Positions 34,265 through 46,344 of a stretch of DNA of 64,000 nucleotides are shown one piece after another. Below the pieces are notes generated by a model. It was not told where the DNA came from. It was given only the letters and a program-made list of their open reading frames with translations, and did not search any database. Made by a program: the position numbers and the translations under genes. Location: NCBI RefSeq assembly GCF_937616625.2, contig NC_065576.1, forward strand, positions 3,226,501 through 3,290,500, written 5' to 3'. This DNA is from Mercurialis annua. Lineage: Eukaryota; Streptophyta; Magnoliopsida; Malpighiales; Euphorbiaceae. Within the stretch, counting starts at the first letter, position 1. Every line of letters begins with the position of its first letter.

Positions 34265-34787
34265 CTCCCTCCGTCTCAAAACAATAGTCCACTTTTTTTG
34301 TAAATCACAATTTCGGGTGTTTATTTTTCATATTGTCTTTATTTAAGGTGTATCATTTATTGCTATTAGCCTATAATCATAACATTTAATGAGGTATAAT
34401 AGGAAAAATAAAAATATATTTAAAAAAAATTAAAGCATTAATTGTGTTTTTTAAATTGTGTAAAAAGAAAAAAGTGAACTACTCTCTCCGGTCCATAATA
34501 TTTGTCGCATTTAGATTTGGCACAAGAACTAAGAAAACAATTAATATGTCTTAGTTTGTAAACACTTTTACTAAGTTAACCCCACATTGAAACTTGTTTA
34601 CATTTATAACTACCATCTTCATTTGTTTATTGTATTCTTTCAATAAATTAATGGGGGGCAAATATGAAAAAATAGCAATTAATGCTCTCTTGATATTATA
34701 ACATGACAAATATTATGAACCAAAAAAATTTCTCAAATGCGACAAATATTATGGACCAGATGGAGTATTATTTTGGGACAGAGGGAG
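34265..34787. mobile_element. Stowaway MITE (outer), interrupted
   Basis: Flanked by TA (34263-34264 and 34788-34789). The ends CTCCCTCCGTCTCAAAACAA and the reverse-complement CTCCCTCTGTCCCAAAATAA are classic Stowaway. It is split by a second Stowaway at 34482-34765; without that insert it is about 240 bp. Confidence 0.9.
34482..34765. mobile_element. Stowaway MITE (inner, nested)
   Basis: The ends CTCTCTCCGGTCCATAATAT and the reverse complement CTCCATCTGGTCCATAATAT are flanked by TA at 34480-34481 and 34766-34767. It lies inside the outer Stowaway and is therefore the younger insertion. Confidence 0.9.
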
Positions 34788-34845
34788 TAATGAAAACGAT
34801 AAAAGAAAGAGATTTTTTTCTTTTGAAATAAGAGAAAGAGAATCA

Positions 34846-37330
34846 TGTAATACCCCAAATATTTTAGAATAATTAAGTTGTGCCACGTGTCGTGAATTCC
34901 GATAAATTAAAATAAGAAGGATTTAATTTAATTATATCGGGAGTAAAGAATAATAATTATTGCGCGGATTGGTGGGAATTAAGAAAATAACTTCGGAAAT
35001 TAATATAAAATAAATTATAAATCCCGAGATAAGAATTATTTCGCCAAGGTCCGCGAAATATTTTATAATATTTATGGTAAAAGTCTCGAGTCAATCGGGG
35101 ACATTTTAAAATTTGGACGCGGATGCGTTTAGGACTAAATTGTAAACTTTGAAAAGTTTAAGGGCTAAAATGTAAATTAGCCAATTGAGCCTCGAGAATA
35201 GAAATTAGAGGATTATTGACGGGAAATAATAATTTTAGAGTTGTATTATTTATTTGGAAATAAATAATACGTACGTAATTGAGTTAAAGTAAATAATTAA
35301 TCGATAAATTAAAATAGAAAGTTTTAAAGAGAATTGGTTTAAGTTAATGAGATGAAGGATTAAAAGTGCAATTAACCAATATATAAGGAATCCTTCATGA
35401 GGAAGGTTACAGAATCACCATCAAAGCCATTTTCATTTCTCTCGTTCGTTTCGTACGGTTCGTCGCGCGGTTTCCGTTTCTCGTCCGTTTCCGACGTTTA
35501 ATAGCTCGAATTGATCGTATTCCAGAGGCGAATCACGGTAAGCTTGACGTTTTTCCGTTTGAATGGATATTTTTGGAGTTATATCGAGTTAAAGTTTTAG
35601 GCCACGAAACGATTTCTATCGTTTTAATGGTTTTAGGATTGAGATATAGCGTTTTGATTATAGATTAAGCGTTTTGGATGAGTTTAGAGCGTTTTTATGC
35701 TAATAGCACGTCGGAACGCCCCGAAAAAAGATTCCGGGCACGATCGTGCACACGAGGTGCACGAACGTGTACCCTCAATGGTGCACGAACGTGCACCTAT
35801 GTGTGGTGCACGACCGTGCACCAAGGTGCACGAACGTGCACCAGCAGGACGTGCACGATCGTGCACCCCAATGCACGAACGTGCCCCGAACTTTGATACC
35901 TCAGTGATTCCGTTTTGATACTCCGTTTATATTCGTGTATCGAGACTTAAAATCAATGGATTATCAATCAATTTAAGACGTTAACCTAACGAGGTTAAAA
36001 AGGGAATTGATTTAGAAATGATGTTCGATCTGTAAACGAGTTAAAAACCGTTTATCGGGATATACGTGGAAAGCATGACGGTTAAATGAATTTTGAGTGT
36101 CACGTCTCGAGTCCAGAGTCAATCCTAGAATAGGATTCTGACGTAAGTCAATTATTTTGAAATAGTTTTAGATTCGGCAAGGCAAGGAGCCGATGAACTA
36201 GGAGCTCGGGGAGCTATATGTTTCTGAGCACCGGCACCAGAGTGTTTTTGGAATAAGCGGTCACAGTGAGTTTATACAATTTGCTTTTAAAGTATTTATT
36301 TAAGCACATGTTTTATATTACTTTACGTTTGTTTTACATGATTGCGATGCGAACTCTTTTTATGAATTGCATATGCTTGATTTGAAACCAGTATTGATCC
36401 GATGGAACGTGCTACCTATTGGGCGACAATAGGACTGTGTGATCACCAGTTTTTGATATAACTCAGCTGGGAGCTGATGATGAATATGAAACTTACGATT
36501 GGGTTATGATTTCGATACGAGAGTGAACTCGGCTACGGTGTAGCCTGGAAGTCCCCGTATCTAGTGGTTGGGCCACCAGCGAGTTGGACTCGCAATTGAT
36601 ATTTATGATTGGGTTGATCGATTGATTATTAGTAGGTTTGAGGATTAAGGTTTCAATCGGATCCTGTACTTGGCTACACGAGGTTTGAACGTTATTGCAT
36701 TGTTTTATGCTTTATGTTTTATATGGATACTTATTAGTAAATGTATAAACTCACTCAGTATATCCCCATATACTGACCCCTCACAGTCTTTCTTTCAGGT
36801 CAAAGCGATTTAAAGGATGGACTTCCTTTCCTTCTTCCGGAAGTCTATGATAGTGAAAGAGTATGTCAAAGGATGTTTTCCTCGTAGAGCTGCAGTAGTC
36901 GGTAGATATCTACATATAATGTAAGGTTTAAATTCAAACAGTATATTTAAATGGGCAACTCTGATTTGATATAAAGTATATGCATTATTTATTTATAAAG
37001 ATCATATTTTAACCGTTTGATTTCTTTAACCAATTGGCATAAAATGGAATTGGTCACGATTATGATTAGAGACAGGGCAGAGCTGGACATGAGGTGTCGC
37101 TCGGTAAGACCCTAGTCTATAATGATGGTTCGCAACGGTTTCGAAAAGTAATTTAAATATATTGATACGTATAATGAAAATGTTTAAAAGGATTTTCTGA
37201 AAACGTTTTATATGGAATAATATATTTAATTCGTGAAAAATTTATAGTGGATTTAGGCTTGCTACGGGTTCCGGAGCTACCACTCCCGTTCCCTATCGCC
37301 AGTCGCGGCTCAATAAATTGGGTCGTGACA
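34846..37330 (+). mobile_element. solo LTR, Ty3/gypsy type, 2485 bp
   Basis: Starts TGTAATACCCC and ends GGTCGTGACA (TG...CA). A perfect 5-bp target duplication AATCA flanks it at 34841-34845 and 37331-37335. No internal retroelement domain is present, so this is a solo LTR left by recombination between two LTRs. The start word and the length resemble Tekay/Del chromovirus LTRs, which is an inference. It contains the palindrome array at 35738-35884. Confidence 0.88.
35738..35884. repeat. array of seven GTGCACG-NN-CGTGCAC palindromes
   Basis: Units at 35738-35749, 35756-35773, 35780-35797, 35805-35822, 35825-35842, 35851-35866 and 35873-35884. The full unit is GGTGCACGAACGTGCACC with an AA, AC or AT centre; the outer units are shortened. 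Spacers of 2-8 bases vary in sequence while the arms are kept. The open frames across it on both strands come from this repeat. Confidence 0.93.
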
Positions 37331-37362
37331 AATCAAGTCAAGACGACATGAATTAAAAAAAA

Positions 37363-37640
37363 GAAAAAGGGTCAATTATGTCCTTAACGTTTGTCTCAAG
37401 GATCAAGTAAGCCCTCAACGTTTAGAAAGGTTCAAATATGCCCGCCAGCGTCTTAAAAAGTGAACAACCGGGCCCCCATTTTAACTTATAAATGAAACGT
37501 TGGGGGCCTGATTGTCAAAATTACAGGGCCTGATTGTTCATTTTTCAAGACGTTAGGGGCATATTTGAACCTTTCCGGACGTTGAGTACTTGCTTGATCC
37601 TGAAGTCAAACCTTAAAGGCATGAATGACCATTTTCCCAT
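37363..37640. mobile_element. about 280-bp foldback MITE
   Basis: The left arm (GGGTCAATTATGTCC, AAGGATCAAGTAAGCCCTCA, GGTTCAAATATGCCC) pairs with the right arm ending CATGAATGACCATTTTCCC. The arms cover most of the element. It lies 30 bp beyond the solo LTR. Target duplication not certain. Confidence 0.7.
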
Positions 37641-37717
37641 AAAAAATGTCAATTAGAATGAAGCATTTAAAAAATGAAATTTGGCCGATTAAAATAGAAG
37701 AGGAAGTGTAAAATTAA

Positions 37718-38075
37718 GGCCCAATGTTGTAAAAAGGGCAAACCTTTCATAAAAGTTTCACAAAAGTCATGACCTTTCAATTTTGTCGATTTTGGCCAAA
37801 AACAAATTATTTGGTTTCAATTGTGGCCAACTCTCAATTTGATTTTAATTTGCCTATGTGACGCCTATGTGGCGCTTATGTGGCATGCCAAATATTGAAA
37901 GGTCAGGAGTTTTGTGAAATCAAATAATCCATTTTTGGCCAAAATCGACAAAATTAAAAGGTCAGAACTTTTGTGAAACCAAATAATCAGTTTTTGGCTA
38001 AAATCGACAAAATTGAAAGGTCAGGACGTTTGTGAAACTTTTGTAAAAGGTTTGACCTTTATACAACATTTGGCC
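37718..38075. mobile_element. 358-bp Mutator-type MITE, copy 1
   Basis: Perfect 9-bp target duplication TAAAATTAA at 37709-37717 and 38076-38084. The ends GGCCCAATGTTGT and ACAACATTTGGCC form long inverted repeats of about 100 bp. 9-bp duplications are characteristic of Mutator-like elements. The same family as 40189-40538, in opposite orientation. Confidence 0.88.
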
Positions 38076-38084
38076 TAAAATTAA

Positions 38085-39798
38085 TAGATGTGAAGTGCAC
38101 AAATTAAACCATGGGGAACAAAAATCTTTAACCATATTAAAATCAGCTAAGGAAATAAACATAAAAATGAAATAAATTTTCAACTTCTCAATTTCAATTC
38201 ATTAATTGCTACCCTTTCTATTTCATGTGAATAGGGTCCGCTCCTAACTGTTATTAATGATCTAATTGAATGTACAAGTAGCTTTTGTTTTTAGACATTT
38301 TATCAAAACATTTCATAAAAATTTATCCTATCACTTCAAAAATACACTCTATTTAAAAGCTTATAGTTCTGTACTTTTATTTTCTATCCTACATTATGTT
38401 GCAGCATTATTTAATAAAATGATTTCAAACTGCTTTAAATAATTTTTAAAATTCACTTTGTAGCTATTTATAAAAACAATTTCAAACGGTTTTTAAAAAT
38501 ATAGTGCTAGTTTACAATTGTTTTTAAAAAAATTCTAAAAAAAATTCAAATCCAATGATTGTTTATAATATTACACGCAACAATCATGTCACGTCATTTT
38601 TAAAACAATTTATATATTGAAATATTCAATTATTATTTAACTTTTTTAACATTAATAATTCTAATATTATAAATATCTCATTGTTTTGTTGTACAAATGA
38701 CACGATATAAGCGTTGAATTTAATAATTATTCAATTAAAGAAAAGAAAATCACCTCTATAATTACCATGCAATTGAATGTGAATTGATTCACTAAAAACA
38801 AATTAAACCTCAAATTTAATTTCATTACCATATTGACTTTTTACTTTCATAAACATTAGATAGAAAAATTGTTATTTAATTTGAGAATTTTAGATTACAT
38901 TCTTTTTAAAAATTGCAAGTAAAGAAAACATTCCACTTTAAAATTTAGTCGCTTTAAATTAATTAATGCAAATTCAGTTAATCAACAATAATAATTTAAT
39001 TATAAGACACAAACAAACTTGGTCAGCTTGATTTCCAGCTACTTGGTATCATTATTGAAACGGACAACAACTGAACTAACTTACAAAACTATATCCTGTT
39101 TAAACTGAAAAATAATTACCGTACAACAAATTAGTATAATTAGTACTTCTACGTAATTAGTAGTATAATTAAATAATTTCTTATTAACAATAATATTACA
39201 TTTTGAAAACTTTAGATCAAAGATAACATAATCAAATAAAAAGGCACCGCGTATTGACTTTTTGTATTTACGTTTAAAGAAACTCTATTTAGCCAAATAA
39301 AGCCAAAATTAAACGAATTAAAGTCATTATCAAAAGTTAAACAAATAATATAAATTAAACTAACAATGTCCTAGTTTTCATGATATACTCTCAGCATTTG
39401 AGCTTTTTTTCTTCTTCCCTTTTAAATTGTTATTTAAACTTTTTTTATTAAAAAGTATTTTCATAAAATTCCCGCTATTAACATGTTATTTAGATTTTTT
39501 TTTGAAATGACATGTTATTTAGATAGAAATATATATAAATTTTATCGATGAATTTGAAAGAAAATCTTGTGTTGTTCCAAGCATTTATACATTTACAAAA
39601 CTACTAGTCAACTAATTTTTGAAAATTAATGTTGTATGGCTAAATTAAAATAATAATAATAGTATTTTAACATCTTAATATAAGGAACTGATGTTTTAAT
39701 TTCTCTAATTAATTTTCATCAATCACAATAAAATTGTCTATTTTTATAATTTTTTTGTCTATTTTTAAAAATTATTTAAACTTAATTTTGTTATGTTA
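38085..39798. other. AT-rich intergenic DNA, no gene seen
   Basis: No ORF with a domain and no clear element boundary. Confidence 0.5.
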
Positions 39799-39800
39799 TA

Positions 39801-40041
39801 CTCCCTCCGTCCCGTTTAAAAAGGGACATATCCTATATTTATTTGTCCCATCTAAGAAGGCCATATCGTGTTTTTTGTCCAATTTATATTGAACTTCCAC
39901 TTTTATCCCTTTAGTTATTTCAATATGCATTAAATGCAATTCAATTTACAATAAACTTATTCTATTATTAGGAAAAATTACACTAATTAATAGGGATAAA
40001 CATGATAAAATAAAATATTGTCATAAACGGGACGGAAGGAG
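39801..40041. mobile_element. 241-bp Stowaway MITE
   Basis: The ends CTCCCTCCGTCCCGTTTAAA and the reverse complement CTCCTTCCGTCCCGTTTATG are flanked by TA (39799-39800 and 40042-40043). Confidence 0.93.
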
Positions 40042-40188
40042 TATATTGTTTAAAAAATATCATTAATGAACTACTAGTATACTATTCATCAGTATATTGG
40101 TGAATATGTAAAATAAGATAGAGAAACTATTTTTTTCAAAAAAACTATAGTATAATTTTATTTTTTAAACTGTGCGATAGTAAAAAAA

Positions 40189-40538
40189 GGGCCAAATGTT
40201 GTAAAAAGGCCAAACTTTTCACAAAAGTTTCTCAAAAGTCATGACTTTTCAATTTTATCGATTTTGGCCAAAAACTGATTATTTGGTTTCAGTCACGGCC
40301 TTTCAATTTTTGTCGATTTTGGCCAAAAATGAATTATTTGGTTTCAAAAAAATCCTGACCTTTCAATGACATGCCACATAGACGTCACATAGGCTCCACC
40401 TAGGCAAATTGAAATCAAATTGAGAGTTGGCCACAATTGAAACCAAATAATTTGTTTTTGGCCAAAATCGACAAAATTGAAAGATCGGGACTTTTGTGAA
40501 ACTTTTATAAAAATTTTGGCTTTTTTAAGACATTTGGC
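40189..40538. mobile_element. 350-bp Mutator-type MITE, copy 2 (inverted)
   Basis: 9-bp target duplication GTAAAAAAA at 40180-40188 and 40539-40547. Inner sequence is the reverse complement of copy 1 (37718-38075), including the GCCACAATTGAAACCAAATA part. It sits about 0.7 kb upstream of the kinase start codon. Confidence 0.85.
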
Positions 40539-40547
40539 GTAAAAAAA

Positions 40548-41224
40548 ATAACTCTATTGAAACCGACTGATGAGGAATAGTTTTTTTTTTCATAATTGCC
40601 ATTTTAAAAGTAAAAAAAAATGAAATATTTAAAGTCAAAATTAAATAAAGTGCAGAGAGTACTGATATTAACAGCAATTAACAAAATATCACAGCTCATA
40701 ATTATGCCACGTGTAAAACAGCTAAATGAGCCCCACAGTTAACCCCCTCTGAATATGACAGAAGAGTCTTCAACTTATCTTTTTTCCGCCTAATTATTAA
40801 ATTAAACTAAATACTAGCTCAGCTAATAATACATTACACTAATTACCAATTAATTGGTATTTTTGAAACATTAATTAATTAATTAAACACACATACAAAT
40901 CGTCGTCGTTTTCCTTTTTATCGCGATCTGGAGATCCTATCCAACTCTCTCTCTTCACAAAACAAACAAAACAAAACGAACAAATTTTCAATTTCTTTTC
41001 TCTCATGCTAAACCCAAAATCCCCCAAAAAAAATGAGTAATTGAAATTGAAAACCCTAGAAATGGAAATCAGTCGCTGGATTTTGATTTCCATTTGATCA
41101 GCTGTTCAAACAAAACAATGCTAATGCTGTTCTTGCTGTTACTTTGACCCTTCAAAAAATTTAAACAATTTTTTTTTTAATTATCTTCTCTTTGATTTGA
41201 ATTTGTTTGGGGAGAGGTTGAAAA
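40548..41224 (+). promoter_or_regulatory. promoter and 5' UTR region of the CDPK-related kinase
   Basis: A CACGTG-like word (GCCACGTGTAA) at about 40707 and CT-rich leader sequence at about 40930-41000. No unambiguous TATA box or transcription start is defined. Confidence 0.4.
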
Positions 41225-44200
41225 ATGGGGCTGTGTAGCTCAAAGCCCTCCCCAAACCCTAACAGTTCAATCTCGTCGCCGGTTTCAGATTTAAGACCGG
41301 CCGTTATTTCTGTTCCGGAGAAGGATAATGTTATTCCGACGCCGGAGTTAGAAAATGAGGCGGGTCAGACAGAGAAGGAGGATAAATCTGGAAATGAGGA
41401 GAAAGAAGAGAGAGAAGAGAAAACGACGTCGTCTTTAGATAATGTTAAGAAATCTCCGTTTTTTCCGTTTTATAGTCCAAGTCCAGCGCATTATTTTTTC
41501 TCGAAAAAGTCGTCGCCGGCGAGATCTCCGGGGGCGAGTGCGAATTCTACGCCGAAGAGATTCTTCAAGCGGCCGTTTCCGCCGCCGTCTCCGGCGAAGC
41601 ATATACGCGCAGTGCTAGCTCGGCGGCATGGATCGGTGAAGCCTAATGAGGCAGCTATACCGGAGGGGAGTGAGGGTGGTGACGTGGCAGCAGGAGCAGG
41701 GCTTGATAAGAGCTTTGGATTTTCAAAACATTTTGGGAATAAGTATGAGTTGGGAGATGAAGTTGGAAGAGGCCATTTTGGGTATACTTGTAATGCTAAG
41801 TTTAAGAAAGGTGAACTTAAAGGGCAACAAGTTGCTGTTAAAGTTATACCTAAAGCTAAGGTATGAATTGATTTCCATTTGGAATTGTATGAGATTATTG
41901 GATCTGTATTAGTCGCTAATTGTTGTGTTTGTGTTTGTTTTAGATGACTACAGCTATTGCAATTGAAGATGTGAGAAGGGAGGTTAAGATTTTAAGAGCA
42001 TTAACTGGGCATAACAATTTGGTACAATTTTATGATGCTTATGAAGATCATGATAATGTGTACATAGTTATGGAGTAAGTTTTAGATTTATTTTAGTTGC
42101 ACGCGTTGGATACGATATTACTTGGTAAGTTTTTTTAATGATAAGTTGTTTAATTTTGCAGGTTATGTGAAGGAGGGGAGCTTTTGGATAGAATACTTGC
42201 AAGGTGAATTTCTTGGTTTTACGTTCTATTAAGGAAGTTGTTGATGGGATAAAGAAACTTTCCGAAGTGCTAATGGTAGTTGATAATTGATGCTGTTTTT
42301 GTCACAGGGGTGGAAAATATTCAGAGGATGATGCAAAGACTGTCTTGATTCAGATATTTAATGTTGTTTCATTTTGTCACCTTCAGGGTGTGGTGCACCG
42401 GGATCTTAAACCTGAGGTGAAATACATTTTCATTCTCATTTGAAATTGGGTGGCTTGCATGGTATAATATAAATCAGTGCGTGCATCTTGTATTAAGAGT
42501 CACATTGGTTCAGCATTTACATTCACATTATTTTGTGAGGTGTTGTTATTGCTAGGATTGCGAGAGTCCTTTCCATTTGAAATGTTAGCCTGTTTTTCGG
42601 TGGAGAATTCAAGCAGTGCGCTGGTCTAAATGCCTTACTCAAACATGTGGTGGCGATAGGCTTATTTTGTAGTTTTATACCTCATGCTTCACTGAAGGGG
42701 CTCTATTTGTATAGGCACTTGGTGCACTGAAATATTTCAAACCCTGTAGTGGAGACTGCATTGCGTAAGGCTGAATACTCAGATTTGGTTGCATAATAAA
42801 AAAAGCCATTTTTAACAATTGTCTGTCATGTTCTGTAGCTTCTTATCTTCATAGATACCTGGTTTCACTTTTAACAGAACACATGTAGGATATAAAGCTT
42901 GGATGCCCTTTAAGAGAGAATTTTTGTTTTGTTCTACCTGCACATCTGGTTAAATTTTTATTTTAGATCTGGGTCCATTTCCACCATAGGAGTAAAGGAT
43001 GGCCTGCACTTCTTGCAATTTGCTTGGATGCACCCTTTTTTTGTAGTTACTAGTGTGCATATTGATAGGAGATAGGTGAATGGTCTTATAAGTGGGTCTT
43101 CTGCCAAAATATTTATCAGCCCATTTTATTGGAAATTGGACTGCCTAGCTTTGCACTACATGCTCCCCATGCCTGCAATTTTTTGTTGTCGTTCAAATGC
43201 TTCTATCTAAGTGTAGCTTATTGCTGGATCAGAATTTTCTCTTCACGTCAAAGGATGAAAACTCACAATTGAAGGCCATAGATTTTGGTTTGTCGGATTT
43301 TGTCAGGCCAGGTTTGTCCTTACTTGTTATGCTGCAGCTTTTCAGTTGGCTGCCTGTTTGTTCTAAACTCTGCATATTGGCATGTGGCTTCTATTGCTTA
43401 TGCTTTGTCTTAACCTGCAGATGAGAGACTAAATGACATTGTTGGAAGCGCGTACTATGTGGCACCTGAGGTTCTGCATAGATCTTATGGTACAGAGGCT
43501 GATGTATGGAGTATAGGCGTCATTGCATATATTCTTTTGTGCGGTAGCCGTCCTTTTTGGGCTCGGACAGAATCTGGTATCTTTCGGGCTGTTTTAAAGG
43601 CTGATCCAAGTTTTGATGAGACACCTTGGCCTTCTCTATCGGCGGAGGCAAAAGACTTTGTCAAGCGCCTATTGAATAAAGACCAAAGAAAAAGAATGAC
43701 CGCAGCCCAAGCATTATGTGAGTGCTAACTCTAGTCAGGATTTCGCCTCTATTTTTTTTTTTTTCAATTGGTAACGGCTATTGTTTGTTTCAGGTCATCC
43801 CTGGATTAAAGGTTCTACAAATGTTCAAGTCCCTTTGGATATTCTAATTTTCAAACTCATGAAGGCTTATATGCGTTCATCATCTCTTAGGAAAGCTGCT
43901 TTGAGGGTGTGTATCATATCCTGTTAATATATGAGATTTTTGTTGACTTTAAAATGCTCTGTTCTGTCTACATGACTTTGAAGTAATTTGTATAAAACTC
44001 TATGCAGCTTCAACTATTACAATTTTTTTTCGCTTTGTATTATTCCATTTAGATTTGTGAGATTGTTAATAAAGGTTTCTGCAAGGAAGATCCTCTGTAC
44101 TGCATTGCCTATGCAGCCTATTTTCATTTTTCCATCTGAAAGGTTGTTCTTGGCTAGGAAAGATAGTTGCATTGCTGAAATTTATATAACATGCCTCATA

Positions 44201-46270
44201 TTTCCTCTTCATGTATTCAATTTTGTTGTTTTAGCTAGTGGTTTCTGTGGAAGTAAGTCTATTTTAAGTACTTTGTTACTTGGAGTTTGACGACACCCGG
44301 GAGCTAAAGAAATGATCTCAAGTATTTTTTGCTTCTACAGTGTGTACTGTCCAAAGAAAGTGCAGTAGTTTTTCTACCACATATGTCAAAGATTACCCAA
44401 TTTAGGATCCGTTGTATTTTTCCTAAATAAGATGTCTGTTTCTCGCTGCATGAAGCTCTTTCTGCTCATTATTTTTTCTCTTTGGACATGGATGCTCCTC
44501 AGTATAGTTTTATTTGTTTCTAGAATCCAGGCTTGTGCTATCCTGGAATTTATGTGTTTTTTTGTTGGCATCGCTGCAGGCTTTGTCTAAAACATTGACG
44601 GTGGATGAGTTATTTTATTTGAAAGAACAGTTTGCGCTGTTGGAACCAAGCAAAAATGGCACAATAAGCTTAGATAATATCAAAACGGTTGGTTGCTATT
44701 AATTCTTTTTATTTTTCCTTACATACTTTGCTTTATTTATGCTTACTCTTTCTTTATTGTTTCTTAATCAGGCCTTGATGAAAAATGCAACCGATGCAAT
44801 GAAGGAGTCACGTATCCCTGATTTTCTAGCTTCTGTAAGTGCTTGGATGTGATACTTATTATAGGCCTTATATGTTGAAACAATAATTTTCAACTTGCTT
44901 CCATTTGTTTTAATTGACACTTGTTTGTGTTTGTGTTTGTGTCAGCTTAATGCACTTCAGTACAGAAGGATGGATTTTGAAGAATTCTGTGCAGCTGCAT
45001 TGAGTGTTCATCAATTAGAGGCTCTTGATAGATGGGAGCAACATGCTCGTTGTGCCTATGAACTTTTTGAAAAGGATGGTAACAGGGCAATTATGATCGA
45101 GGAGCTGGCTTCGGTATGATATCAATTATTTTGTTTGACACTTGGGGCATTATATTGCATTAGACATGTCCATGGTTAATTATATGTTCAGCAAAGTATC
45201 CTTGGCTAGGATTTATTAGCATGTTCAGCATCAATTTTTTTTCGTCTACACAAGGAATTTGAAAATCCTAGTAGGAAAAATGAAACCCTAATCCAAATTT
45301 TATTTTCAATATTTTTAGATAACTAGTTTCGCGTTACGTGCTATGCACGTGGCTCGTAACGTAACTCGTACATATTAATAAATTTATTATAATTATATCA
45401 ATTTTTATTTATAATTAATAGTAAATTAATTAAATTTTTTTGTAAAAGTAAATATAATGTATTCGGTTATTAATTTTTTTTTCATACTGAATTTATTCTT
45501 CTTTTGATTTTATAATAACCATAATTAAATAATTAATTTTATTTTATTAATAATATCTTTAAAAATAATAAGATAAGATTGAAATTTAATAATAATGTAT
45601 TGATAAAATACAGTGTTTTAATTATGTAGTTCAATCAAACTAAAAGATAGGTATTCCTACTAATTTGGAGACAATTTAGTTATTTTTTACATACTAAAAA
45701 CTAAATTGGAGATAATTTAGCTACCTACTCTAATTAGGACTTTAATTATAATAGTGATTAATTAAATAACTAATTAGTTAATGATTATAGAACTTTTATT
45801 TAGTAATAAACTGAAAGGATTATTCAATAAATTTGCCTGTCCCCCCCCCCCCCCCATCCGTGCTTTTATATATAGTATAGATTAAAAAAAAATTTACTTC
45901 CCTAAAACTATGAACATTTCAATTCATTTGACATTGTAATTTCCAAGTTTTTAAAAACATTAATGTACCTAACTAAAAATAGAATATGAGTCTTATCCGC
46001 TTTATTCTACTAAATGATTTCTCGATTTGCTGCCTGTTTCTCGTACTTACGTTTCTGTGTTATGTGTTCAACTAATTTGGCTGATATCATTCAGAAATCA
46101 TAGACTGATGATATATTCCATTTCTCCAGGAGCTTGGCCTCGGTCCATCTGTCCCTGTACATGCTGTTCTCCACGACTGGATTAGGCATACAGATGGAAA
46201 ATTAAGCTTCTTAGGATTTGTCAAATTGTTGCACGGCGTGTCTACTCGGAATCTTGCAAAAGCTCAATAG
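41225..46270 (+). CDS. CDPK-related protein kinase (CRK), 628 aa
   Basis: Eleven exons: 41225-41860, 41944-42074, 42162-42203, 42308-42416, 43233-43311, 43421-43717, 43794-43906, 44580-44687, 44772-44834, 44946-45113, 46130-46270; GT-AG throughout with consistent phase. The protein begins MGLC, a myristoylation plus palmitoylation signal, so plasma-membrane attachment is expected. An acidic/Pro-rich variable domain runs to about residue 165. The kinase domain shows the GRGHFG loop, Lys206 in [15 protein letters not shown] with Asp302, the DFG Asp323 and [10 protein letters not shown]. The C-terminal third matches the degenerate EF-hand region of CRKs, which lack good calcium ligands and are thought to respond to calmodulin rather than calcium directly. 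Ser/Thr kinase signalling is inferred from the family. Intron 10 carries an AT-rich insertion and a C15 run. Confidence 0.95.
45320..45900. repeat. insertion-like repeat in CRK intron 10
   Basis: Starts near ACTAGTTTCGCGTTACGTGC and ends near the C15 run (45841-45855) followed by TTATATATAGTATAGAT. It resembles the repeat around 7080-7130. The ends suggest a small DNA element, but the class is not certain. Confidence 0.45.
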
Positions 46271-46338
46271 AATTTTCTCTGCATCAACAGAAGCTCAAGA
46301 TACTCTCTGGTGCATGTCCACAAGCTGTATTCGCCAAC

Positions 46339-46344
46339 AATAAA
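46339..46344 (+). terminator. putative polyadenylation signal of the kinase gene
   Basis: AATAAA 69 bases after the stop codon. The actual cleavage site is unknown, and further A/T-rich signals follow. Confidence 0.35.

Noticed and set aside
35738..35884. CRISPR-like array
   Set aside because: Units are palindromes 12-18 bp long with 2-8 bp spacers inside a plant LTR; no cas genes, eukaryotic context.
35678..35918. Three overlapping frames on both strands rich in Cys/Arg/His/Thr
   Set aside because: All arise from the palindromic GTGCACG repeats in the solo LTR.
41646..41912. Second plus-strand frame over kinase exon 1
   Set aside because: Out of frame with the kinase domain and runs through the splice donor at 41861.
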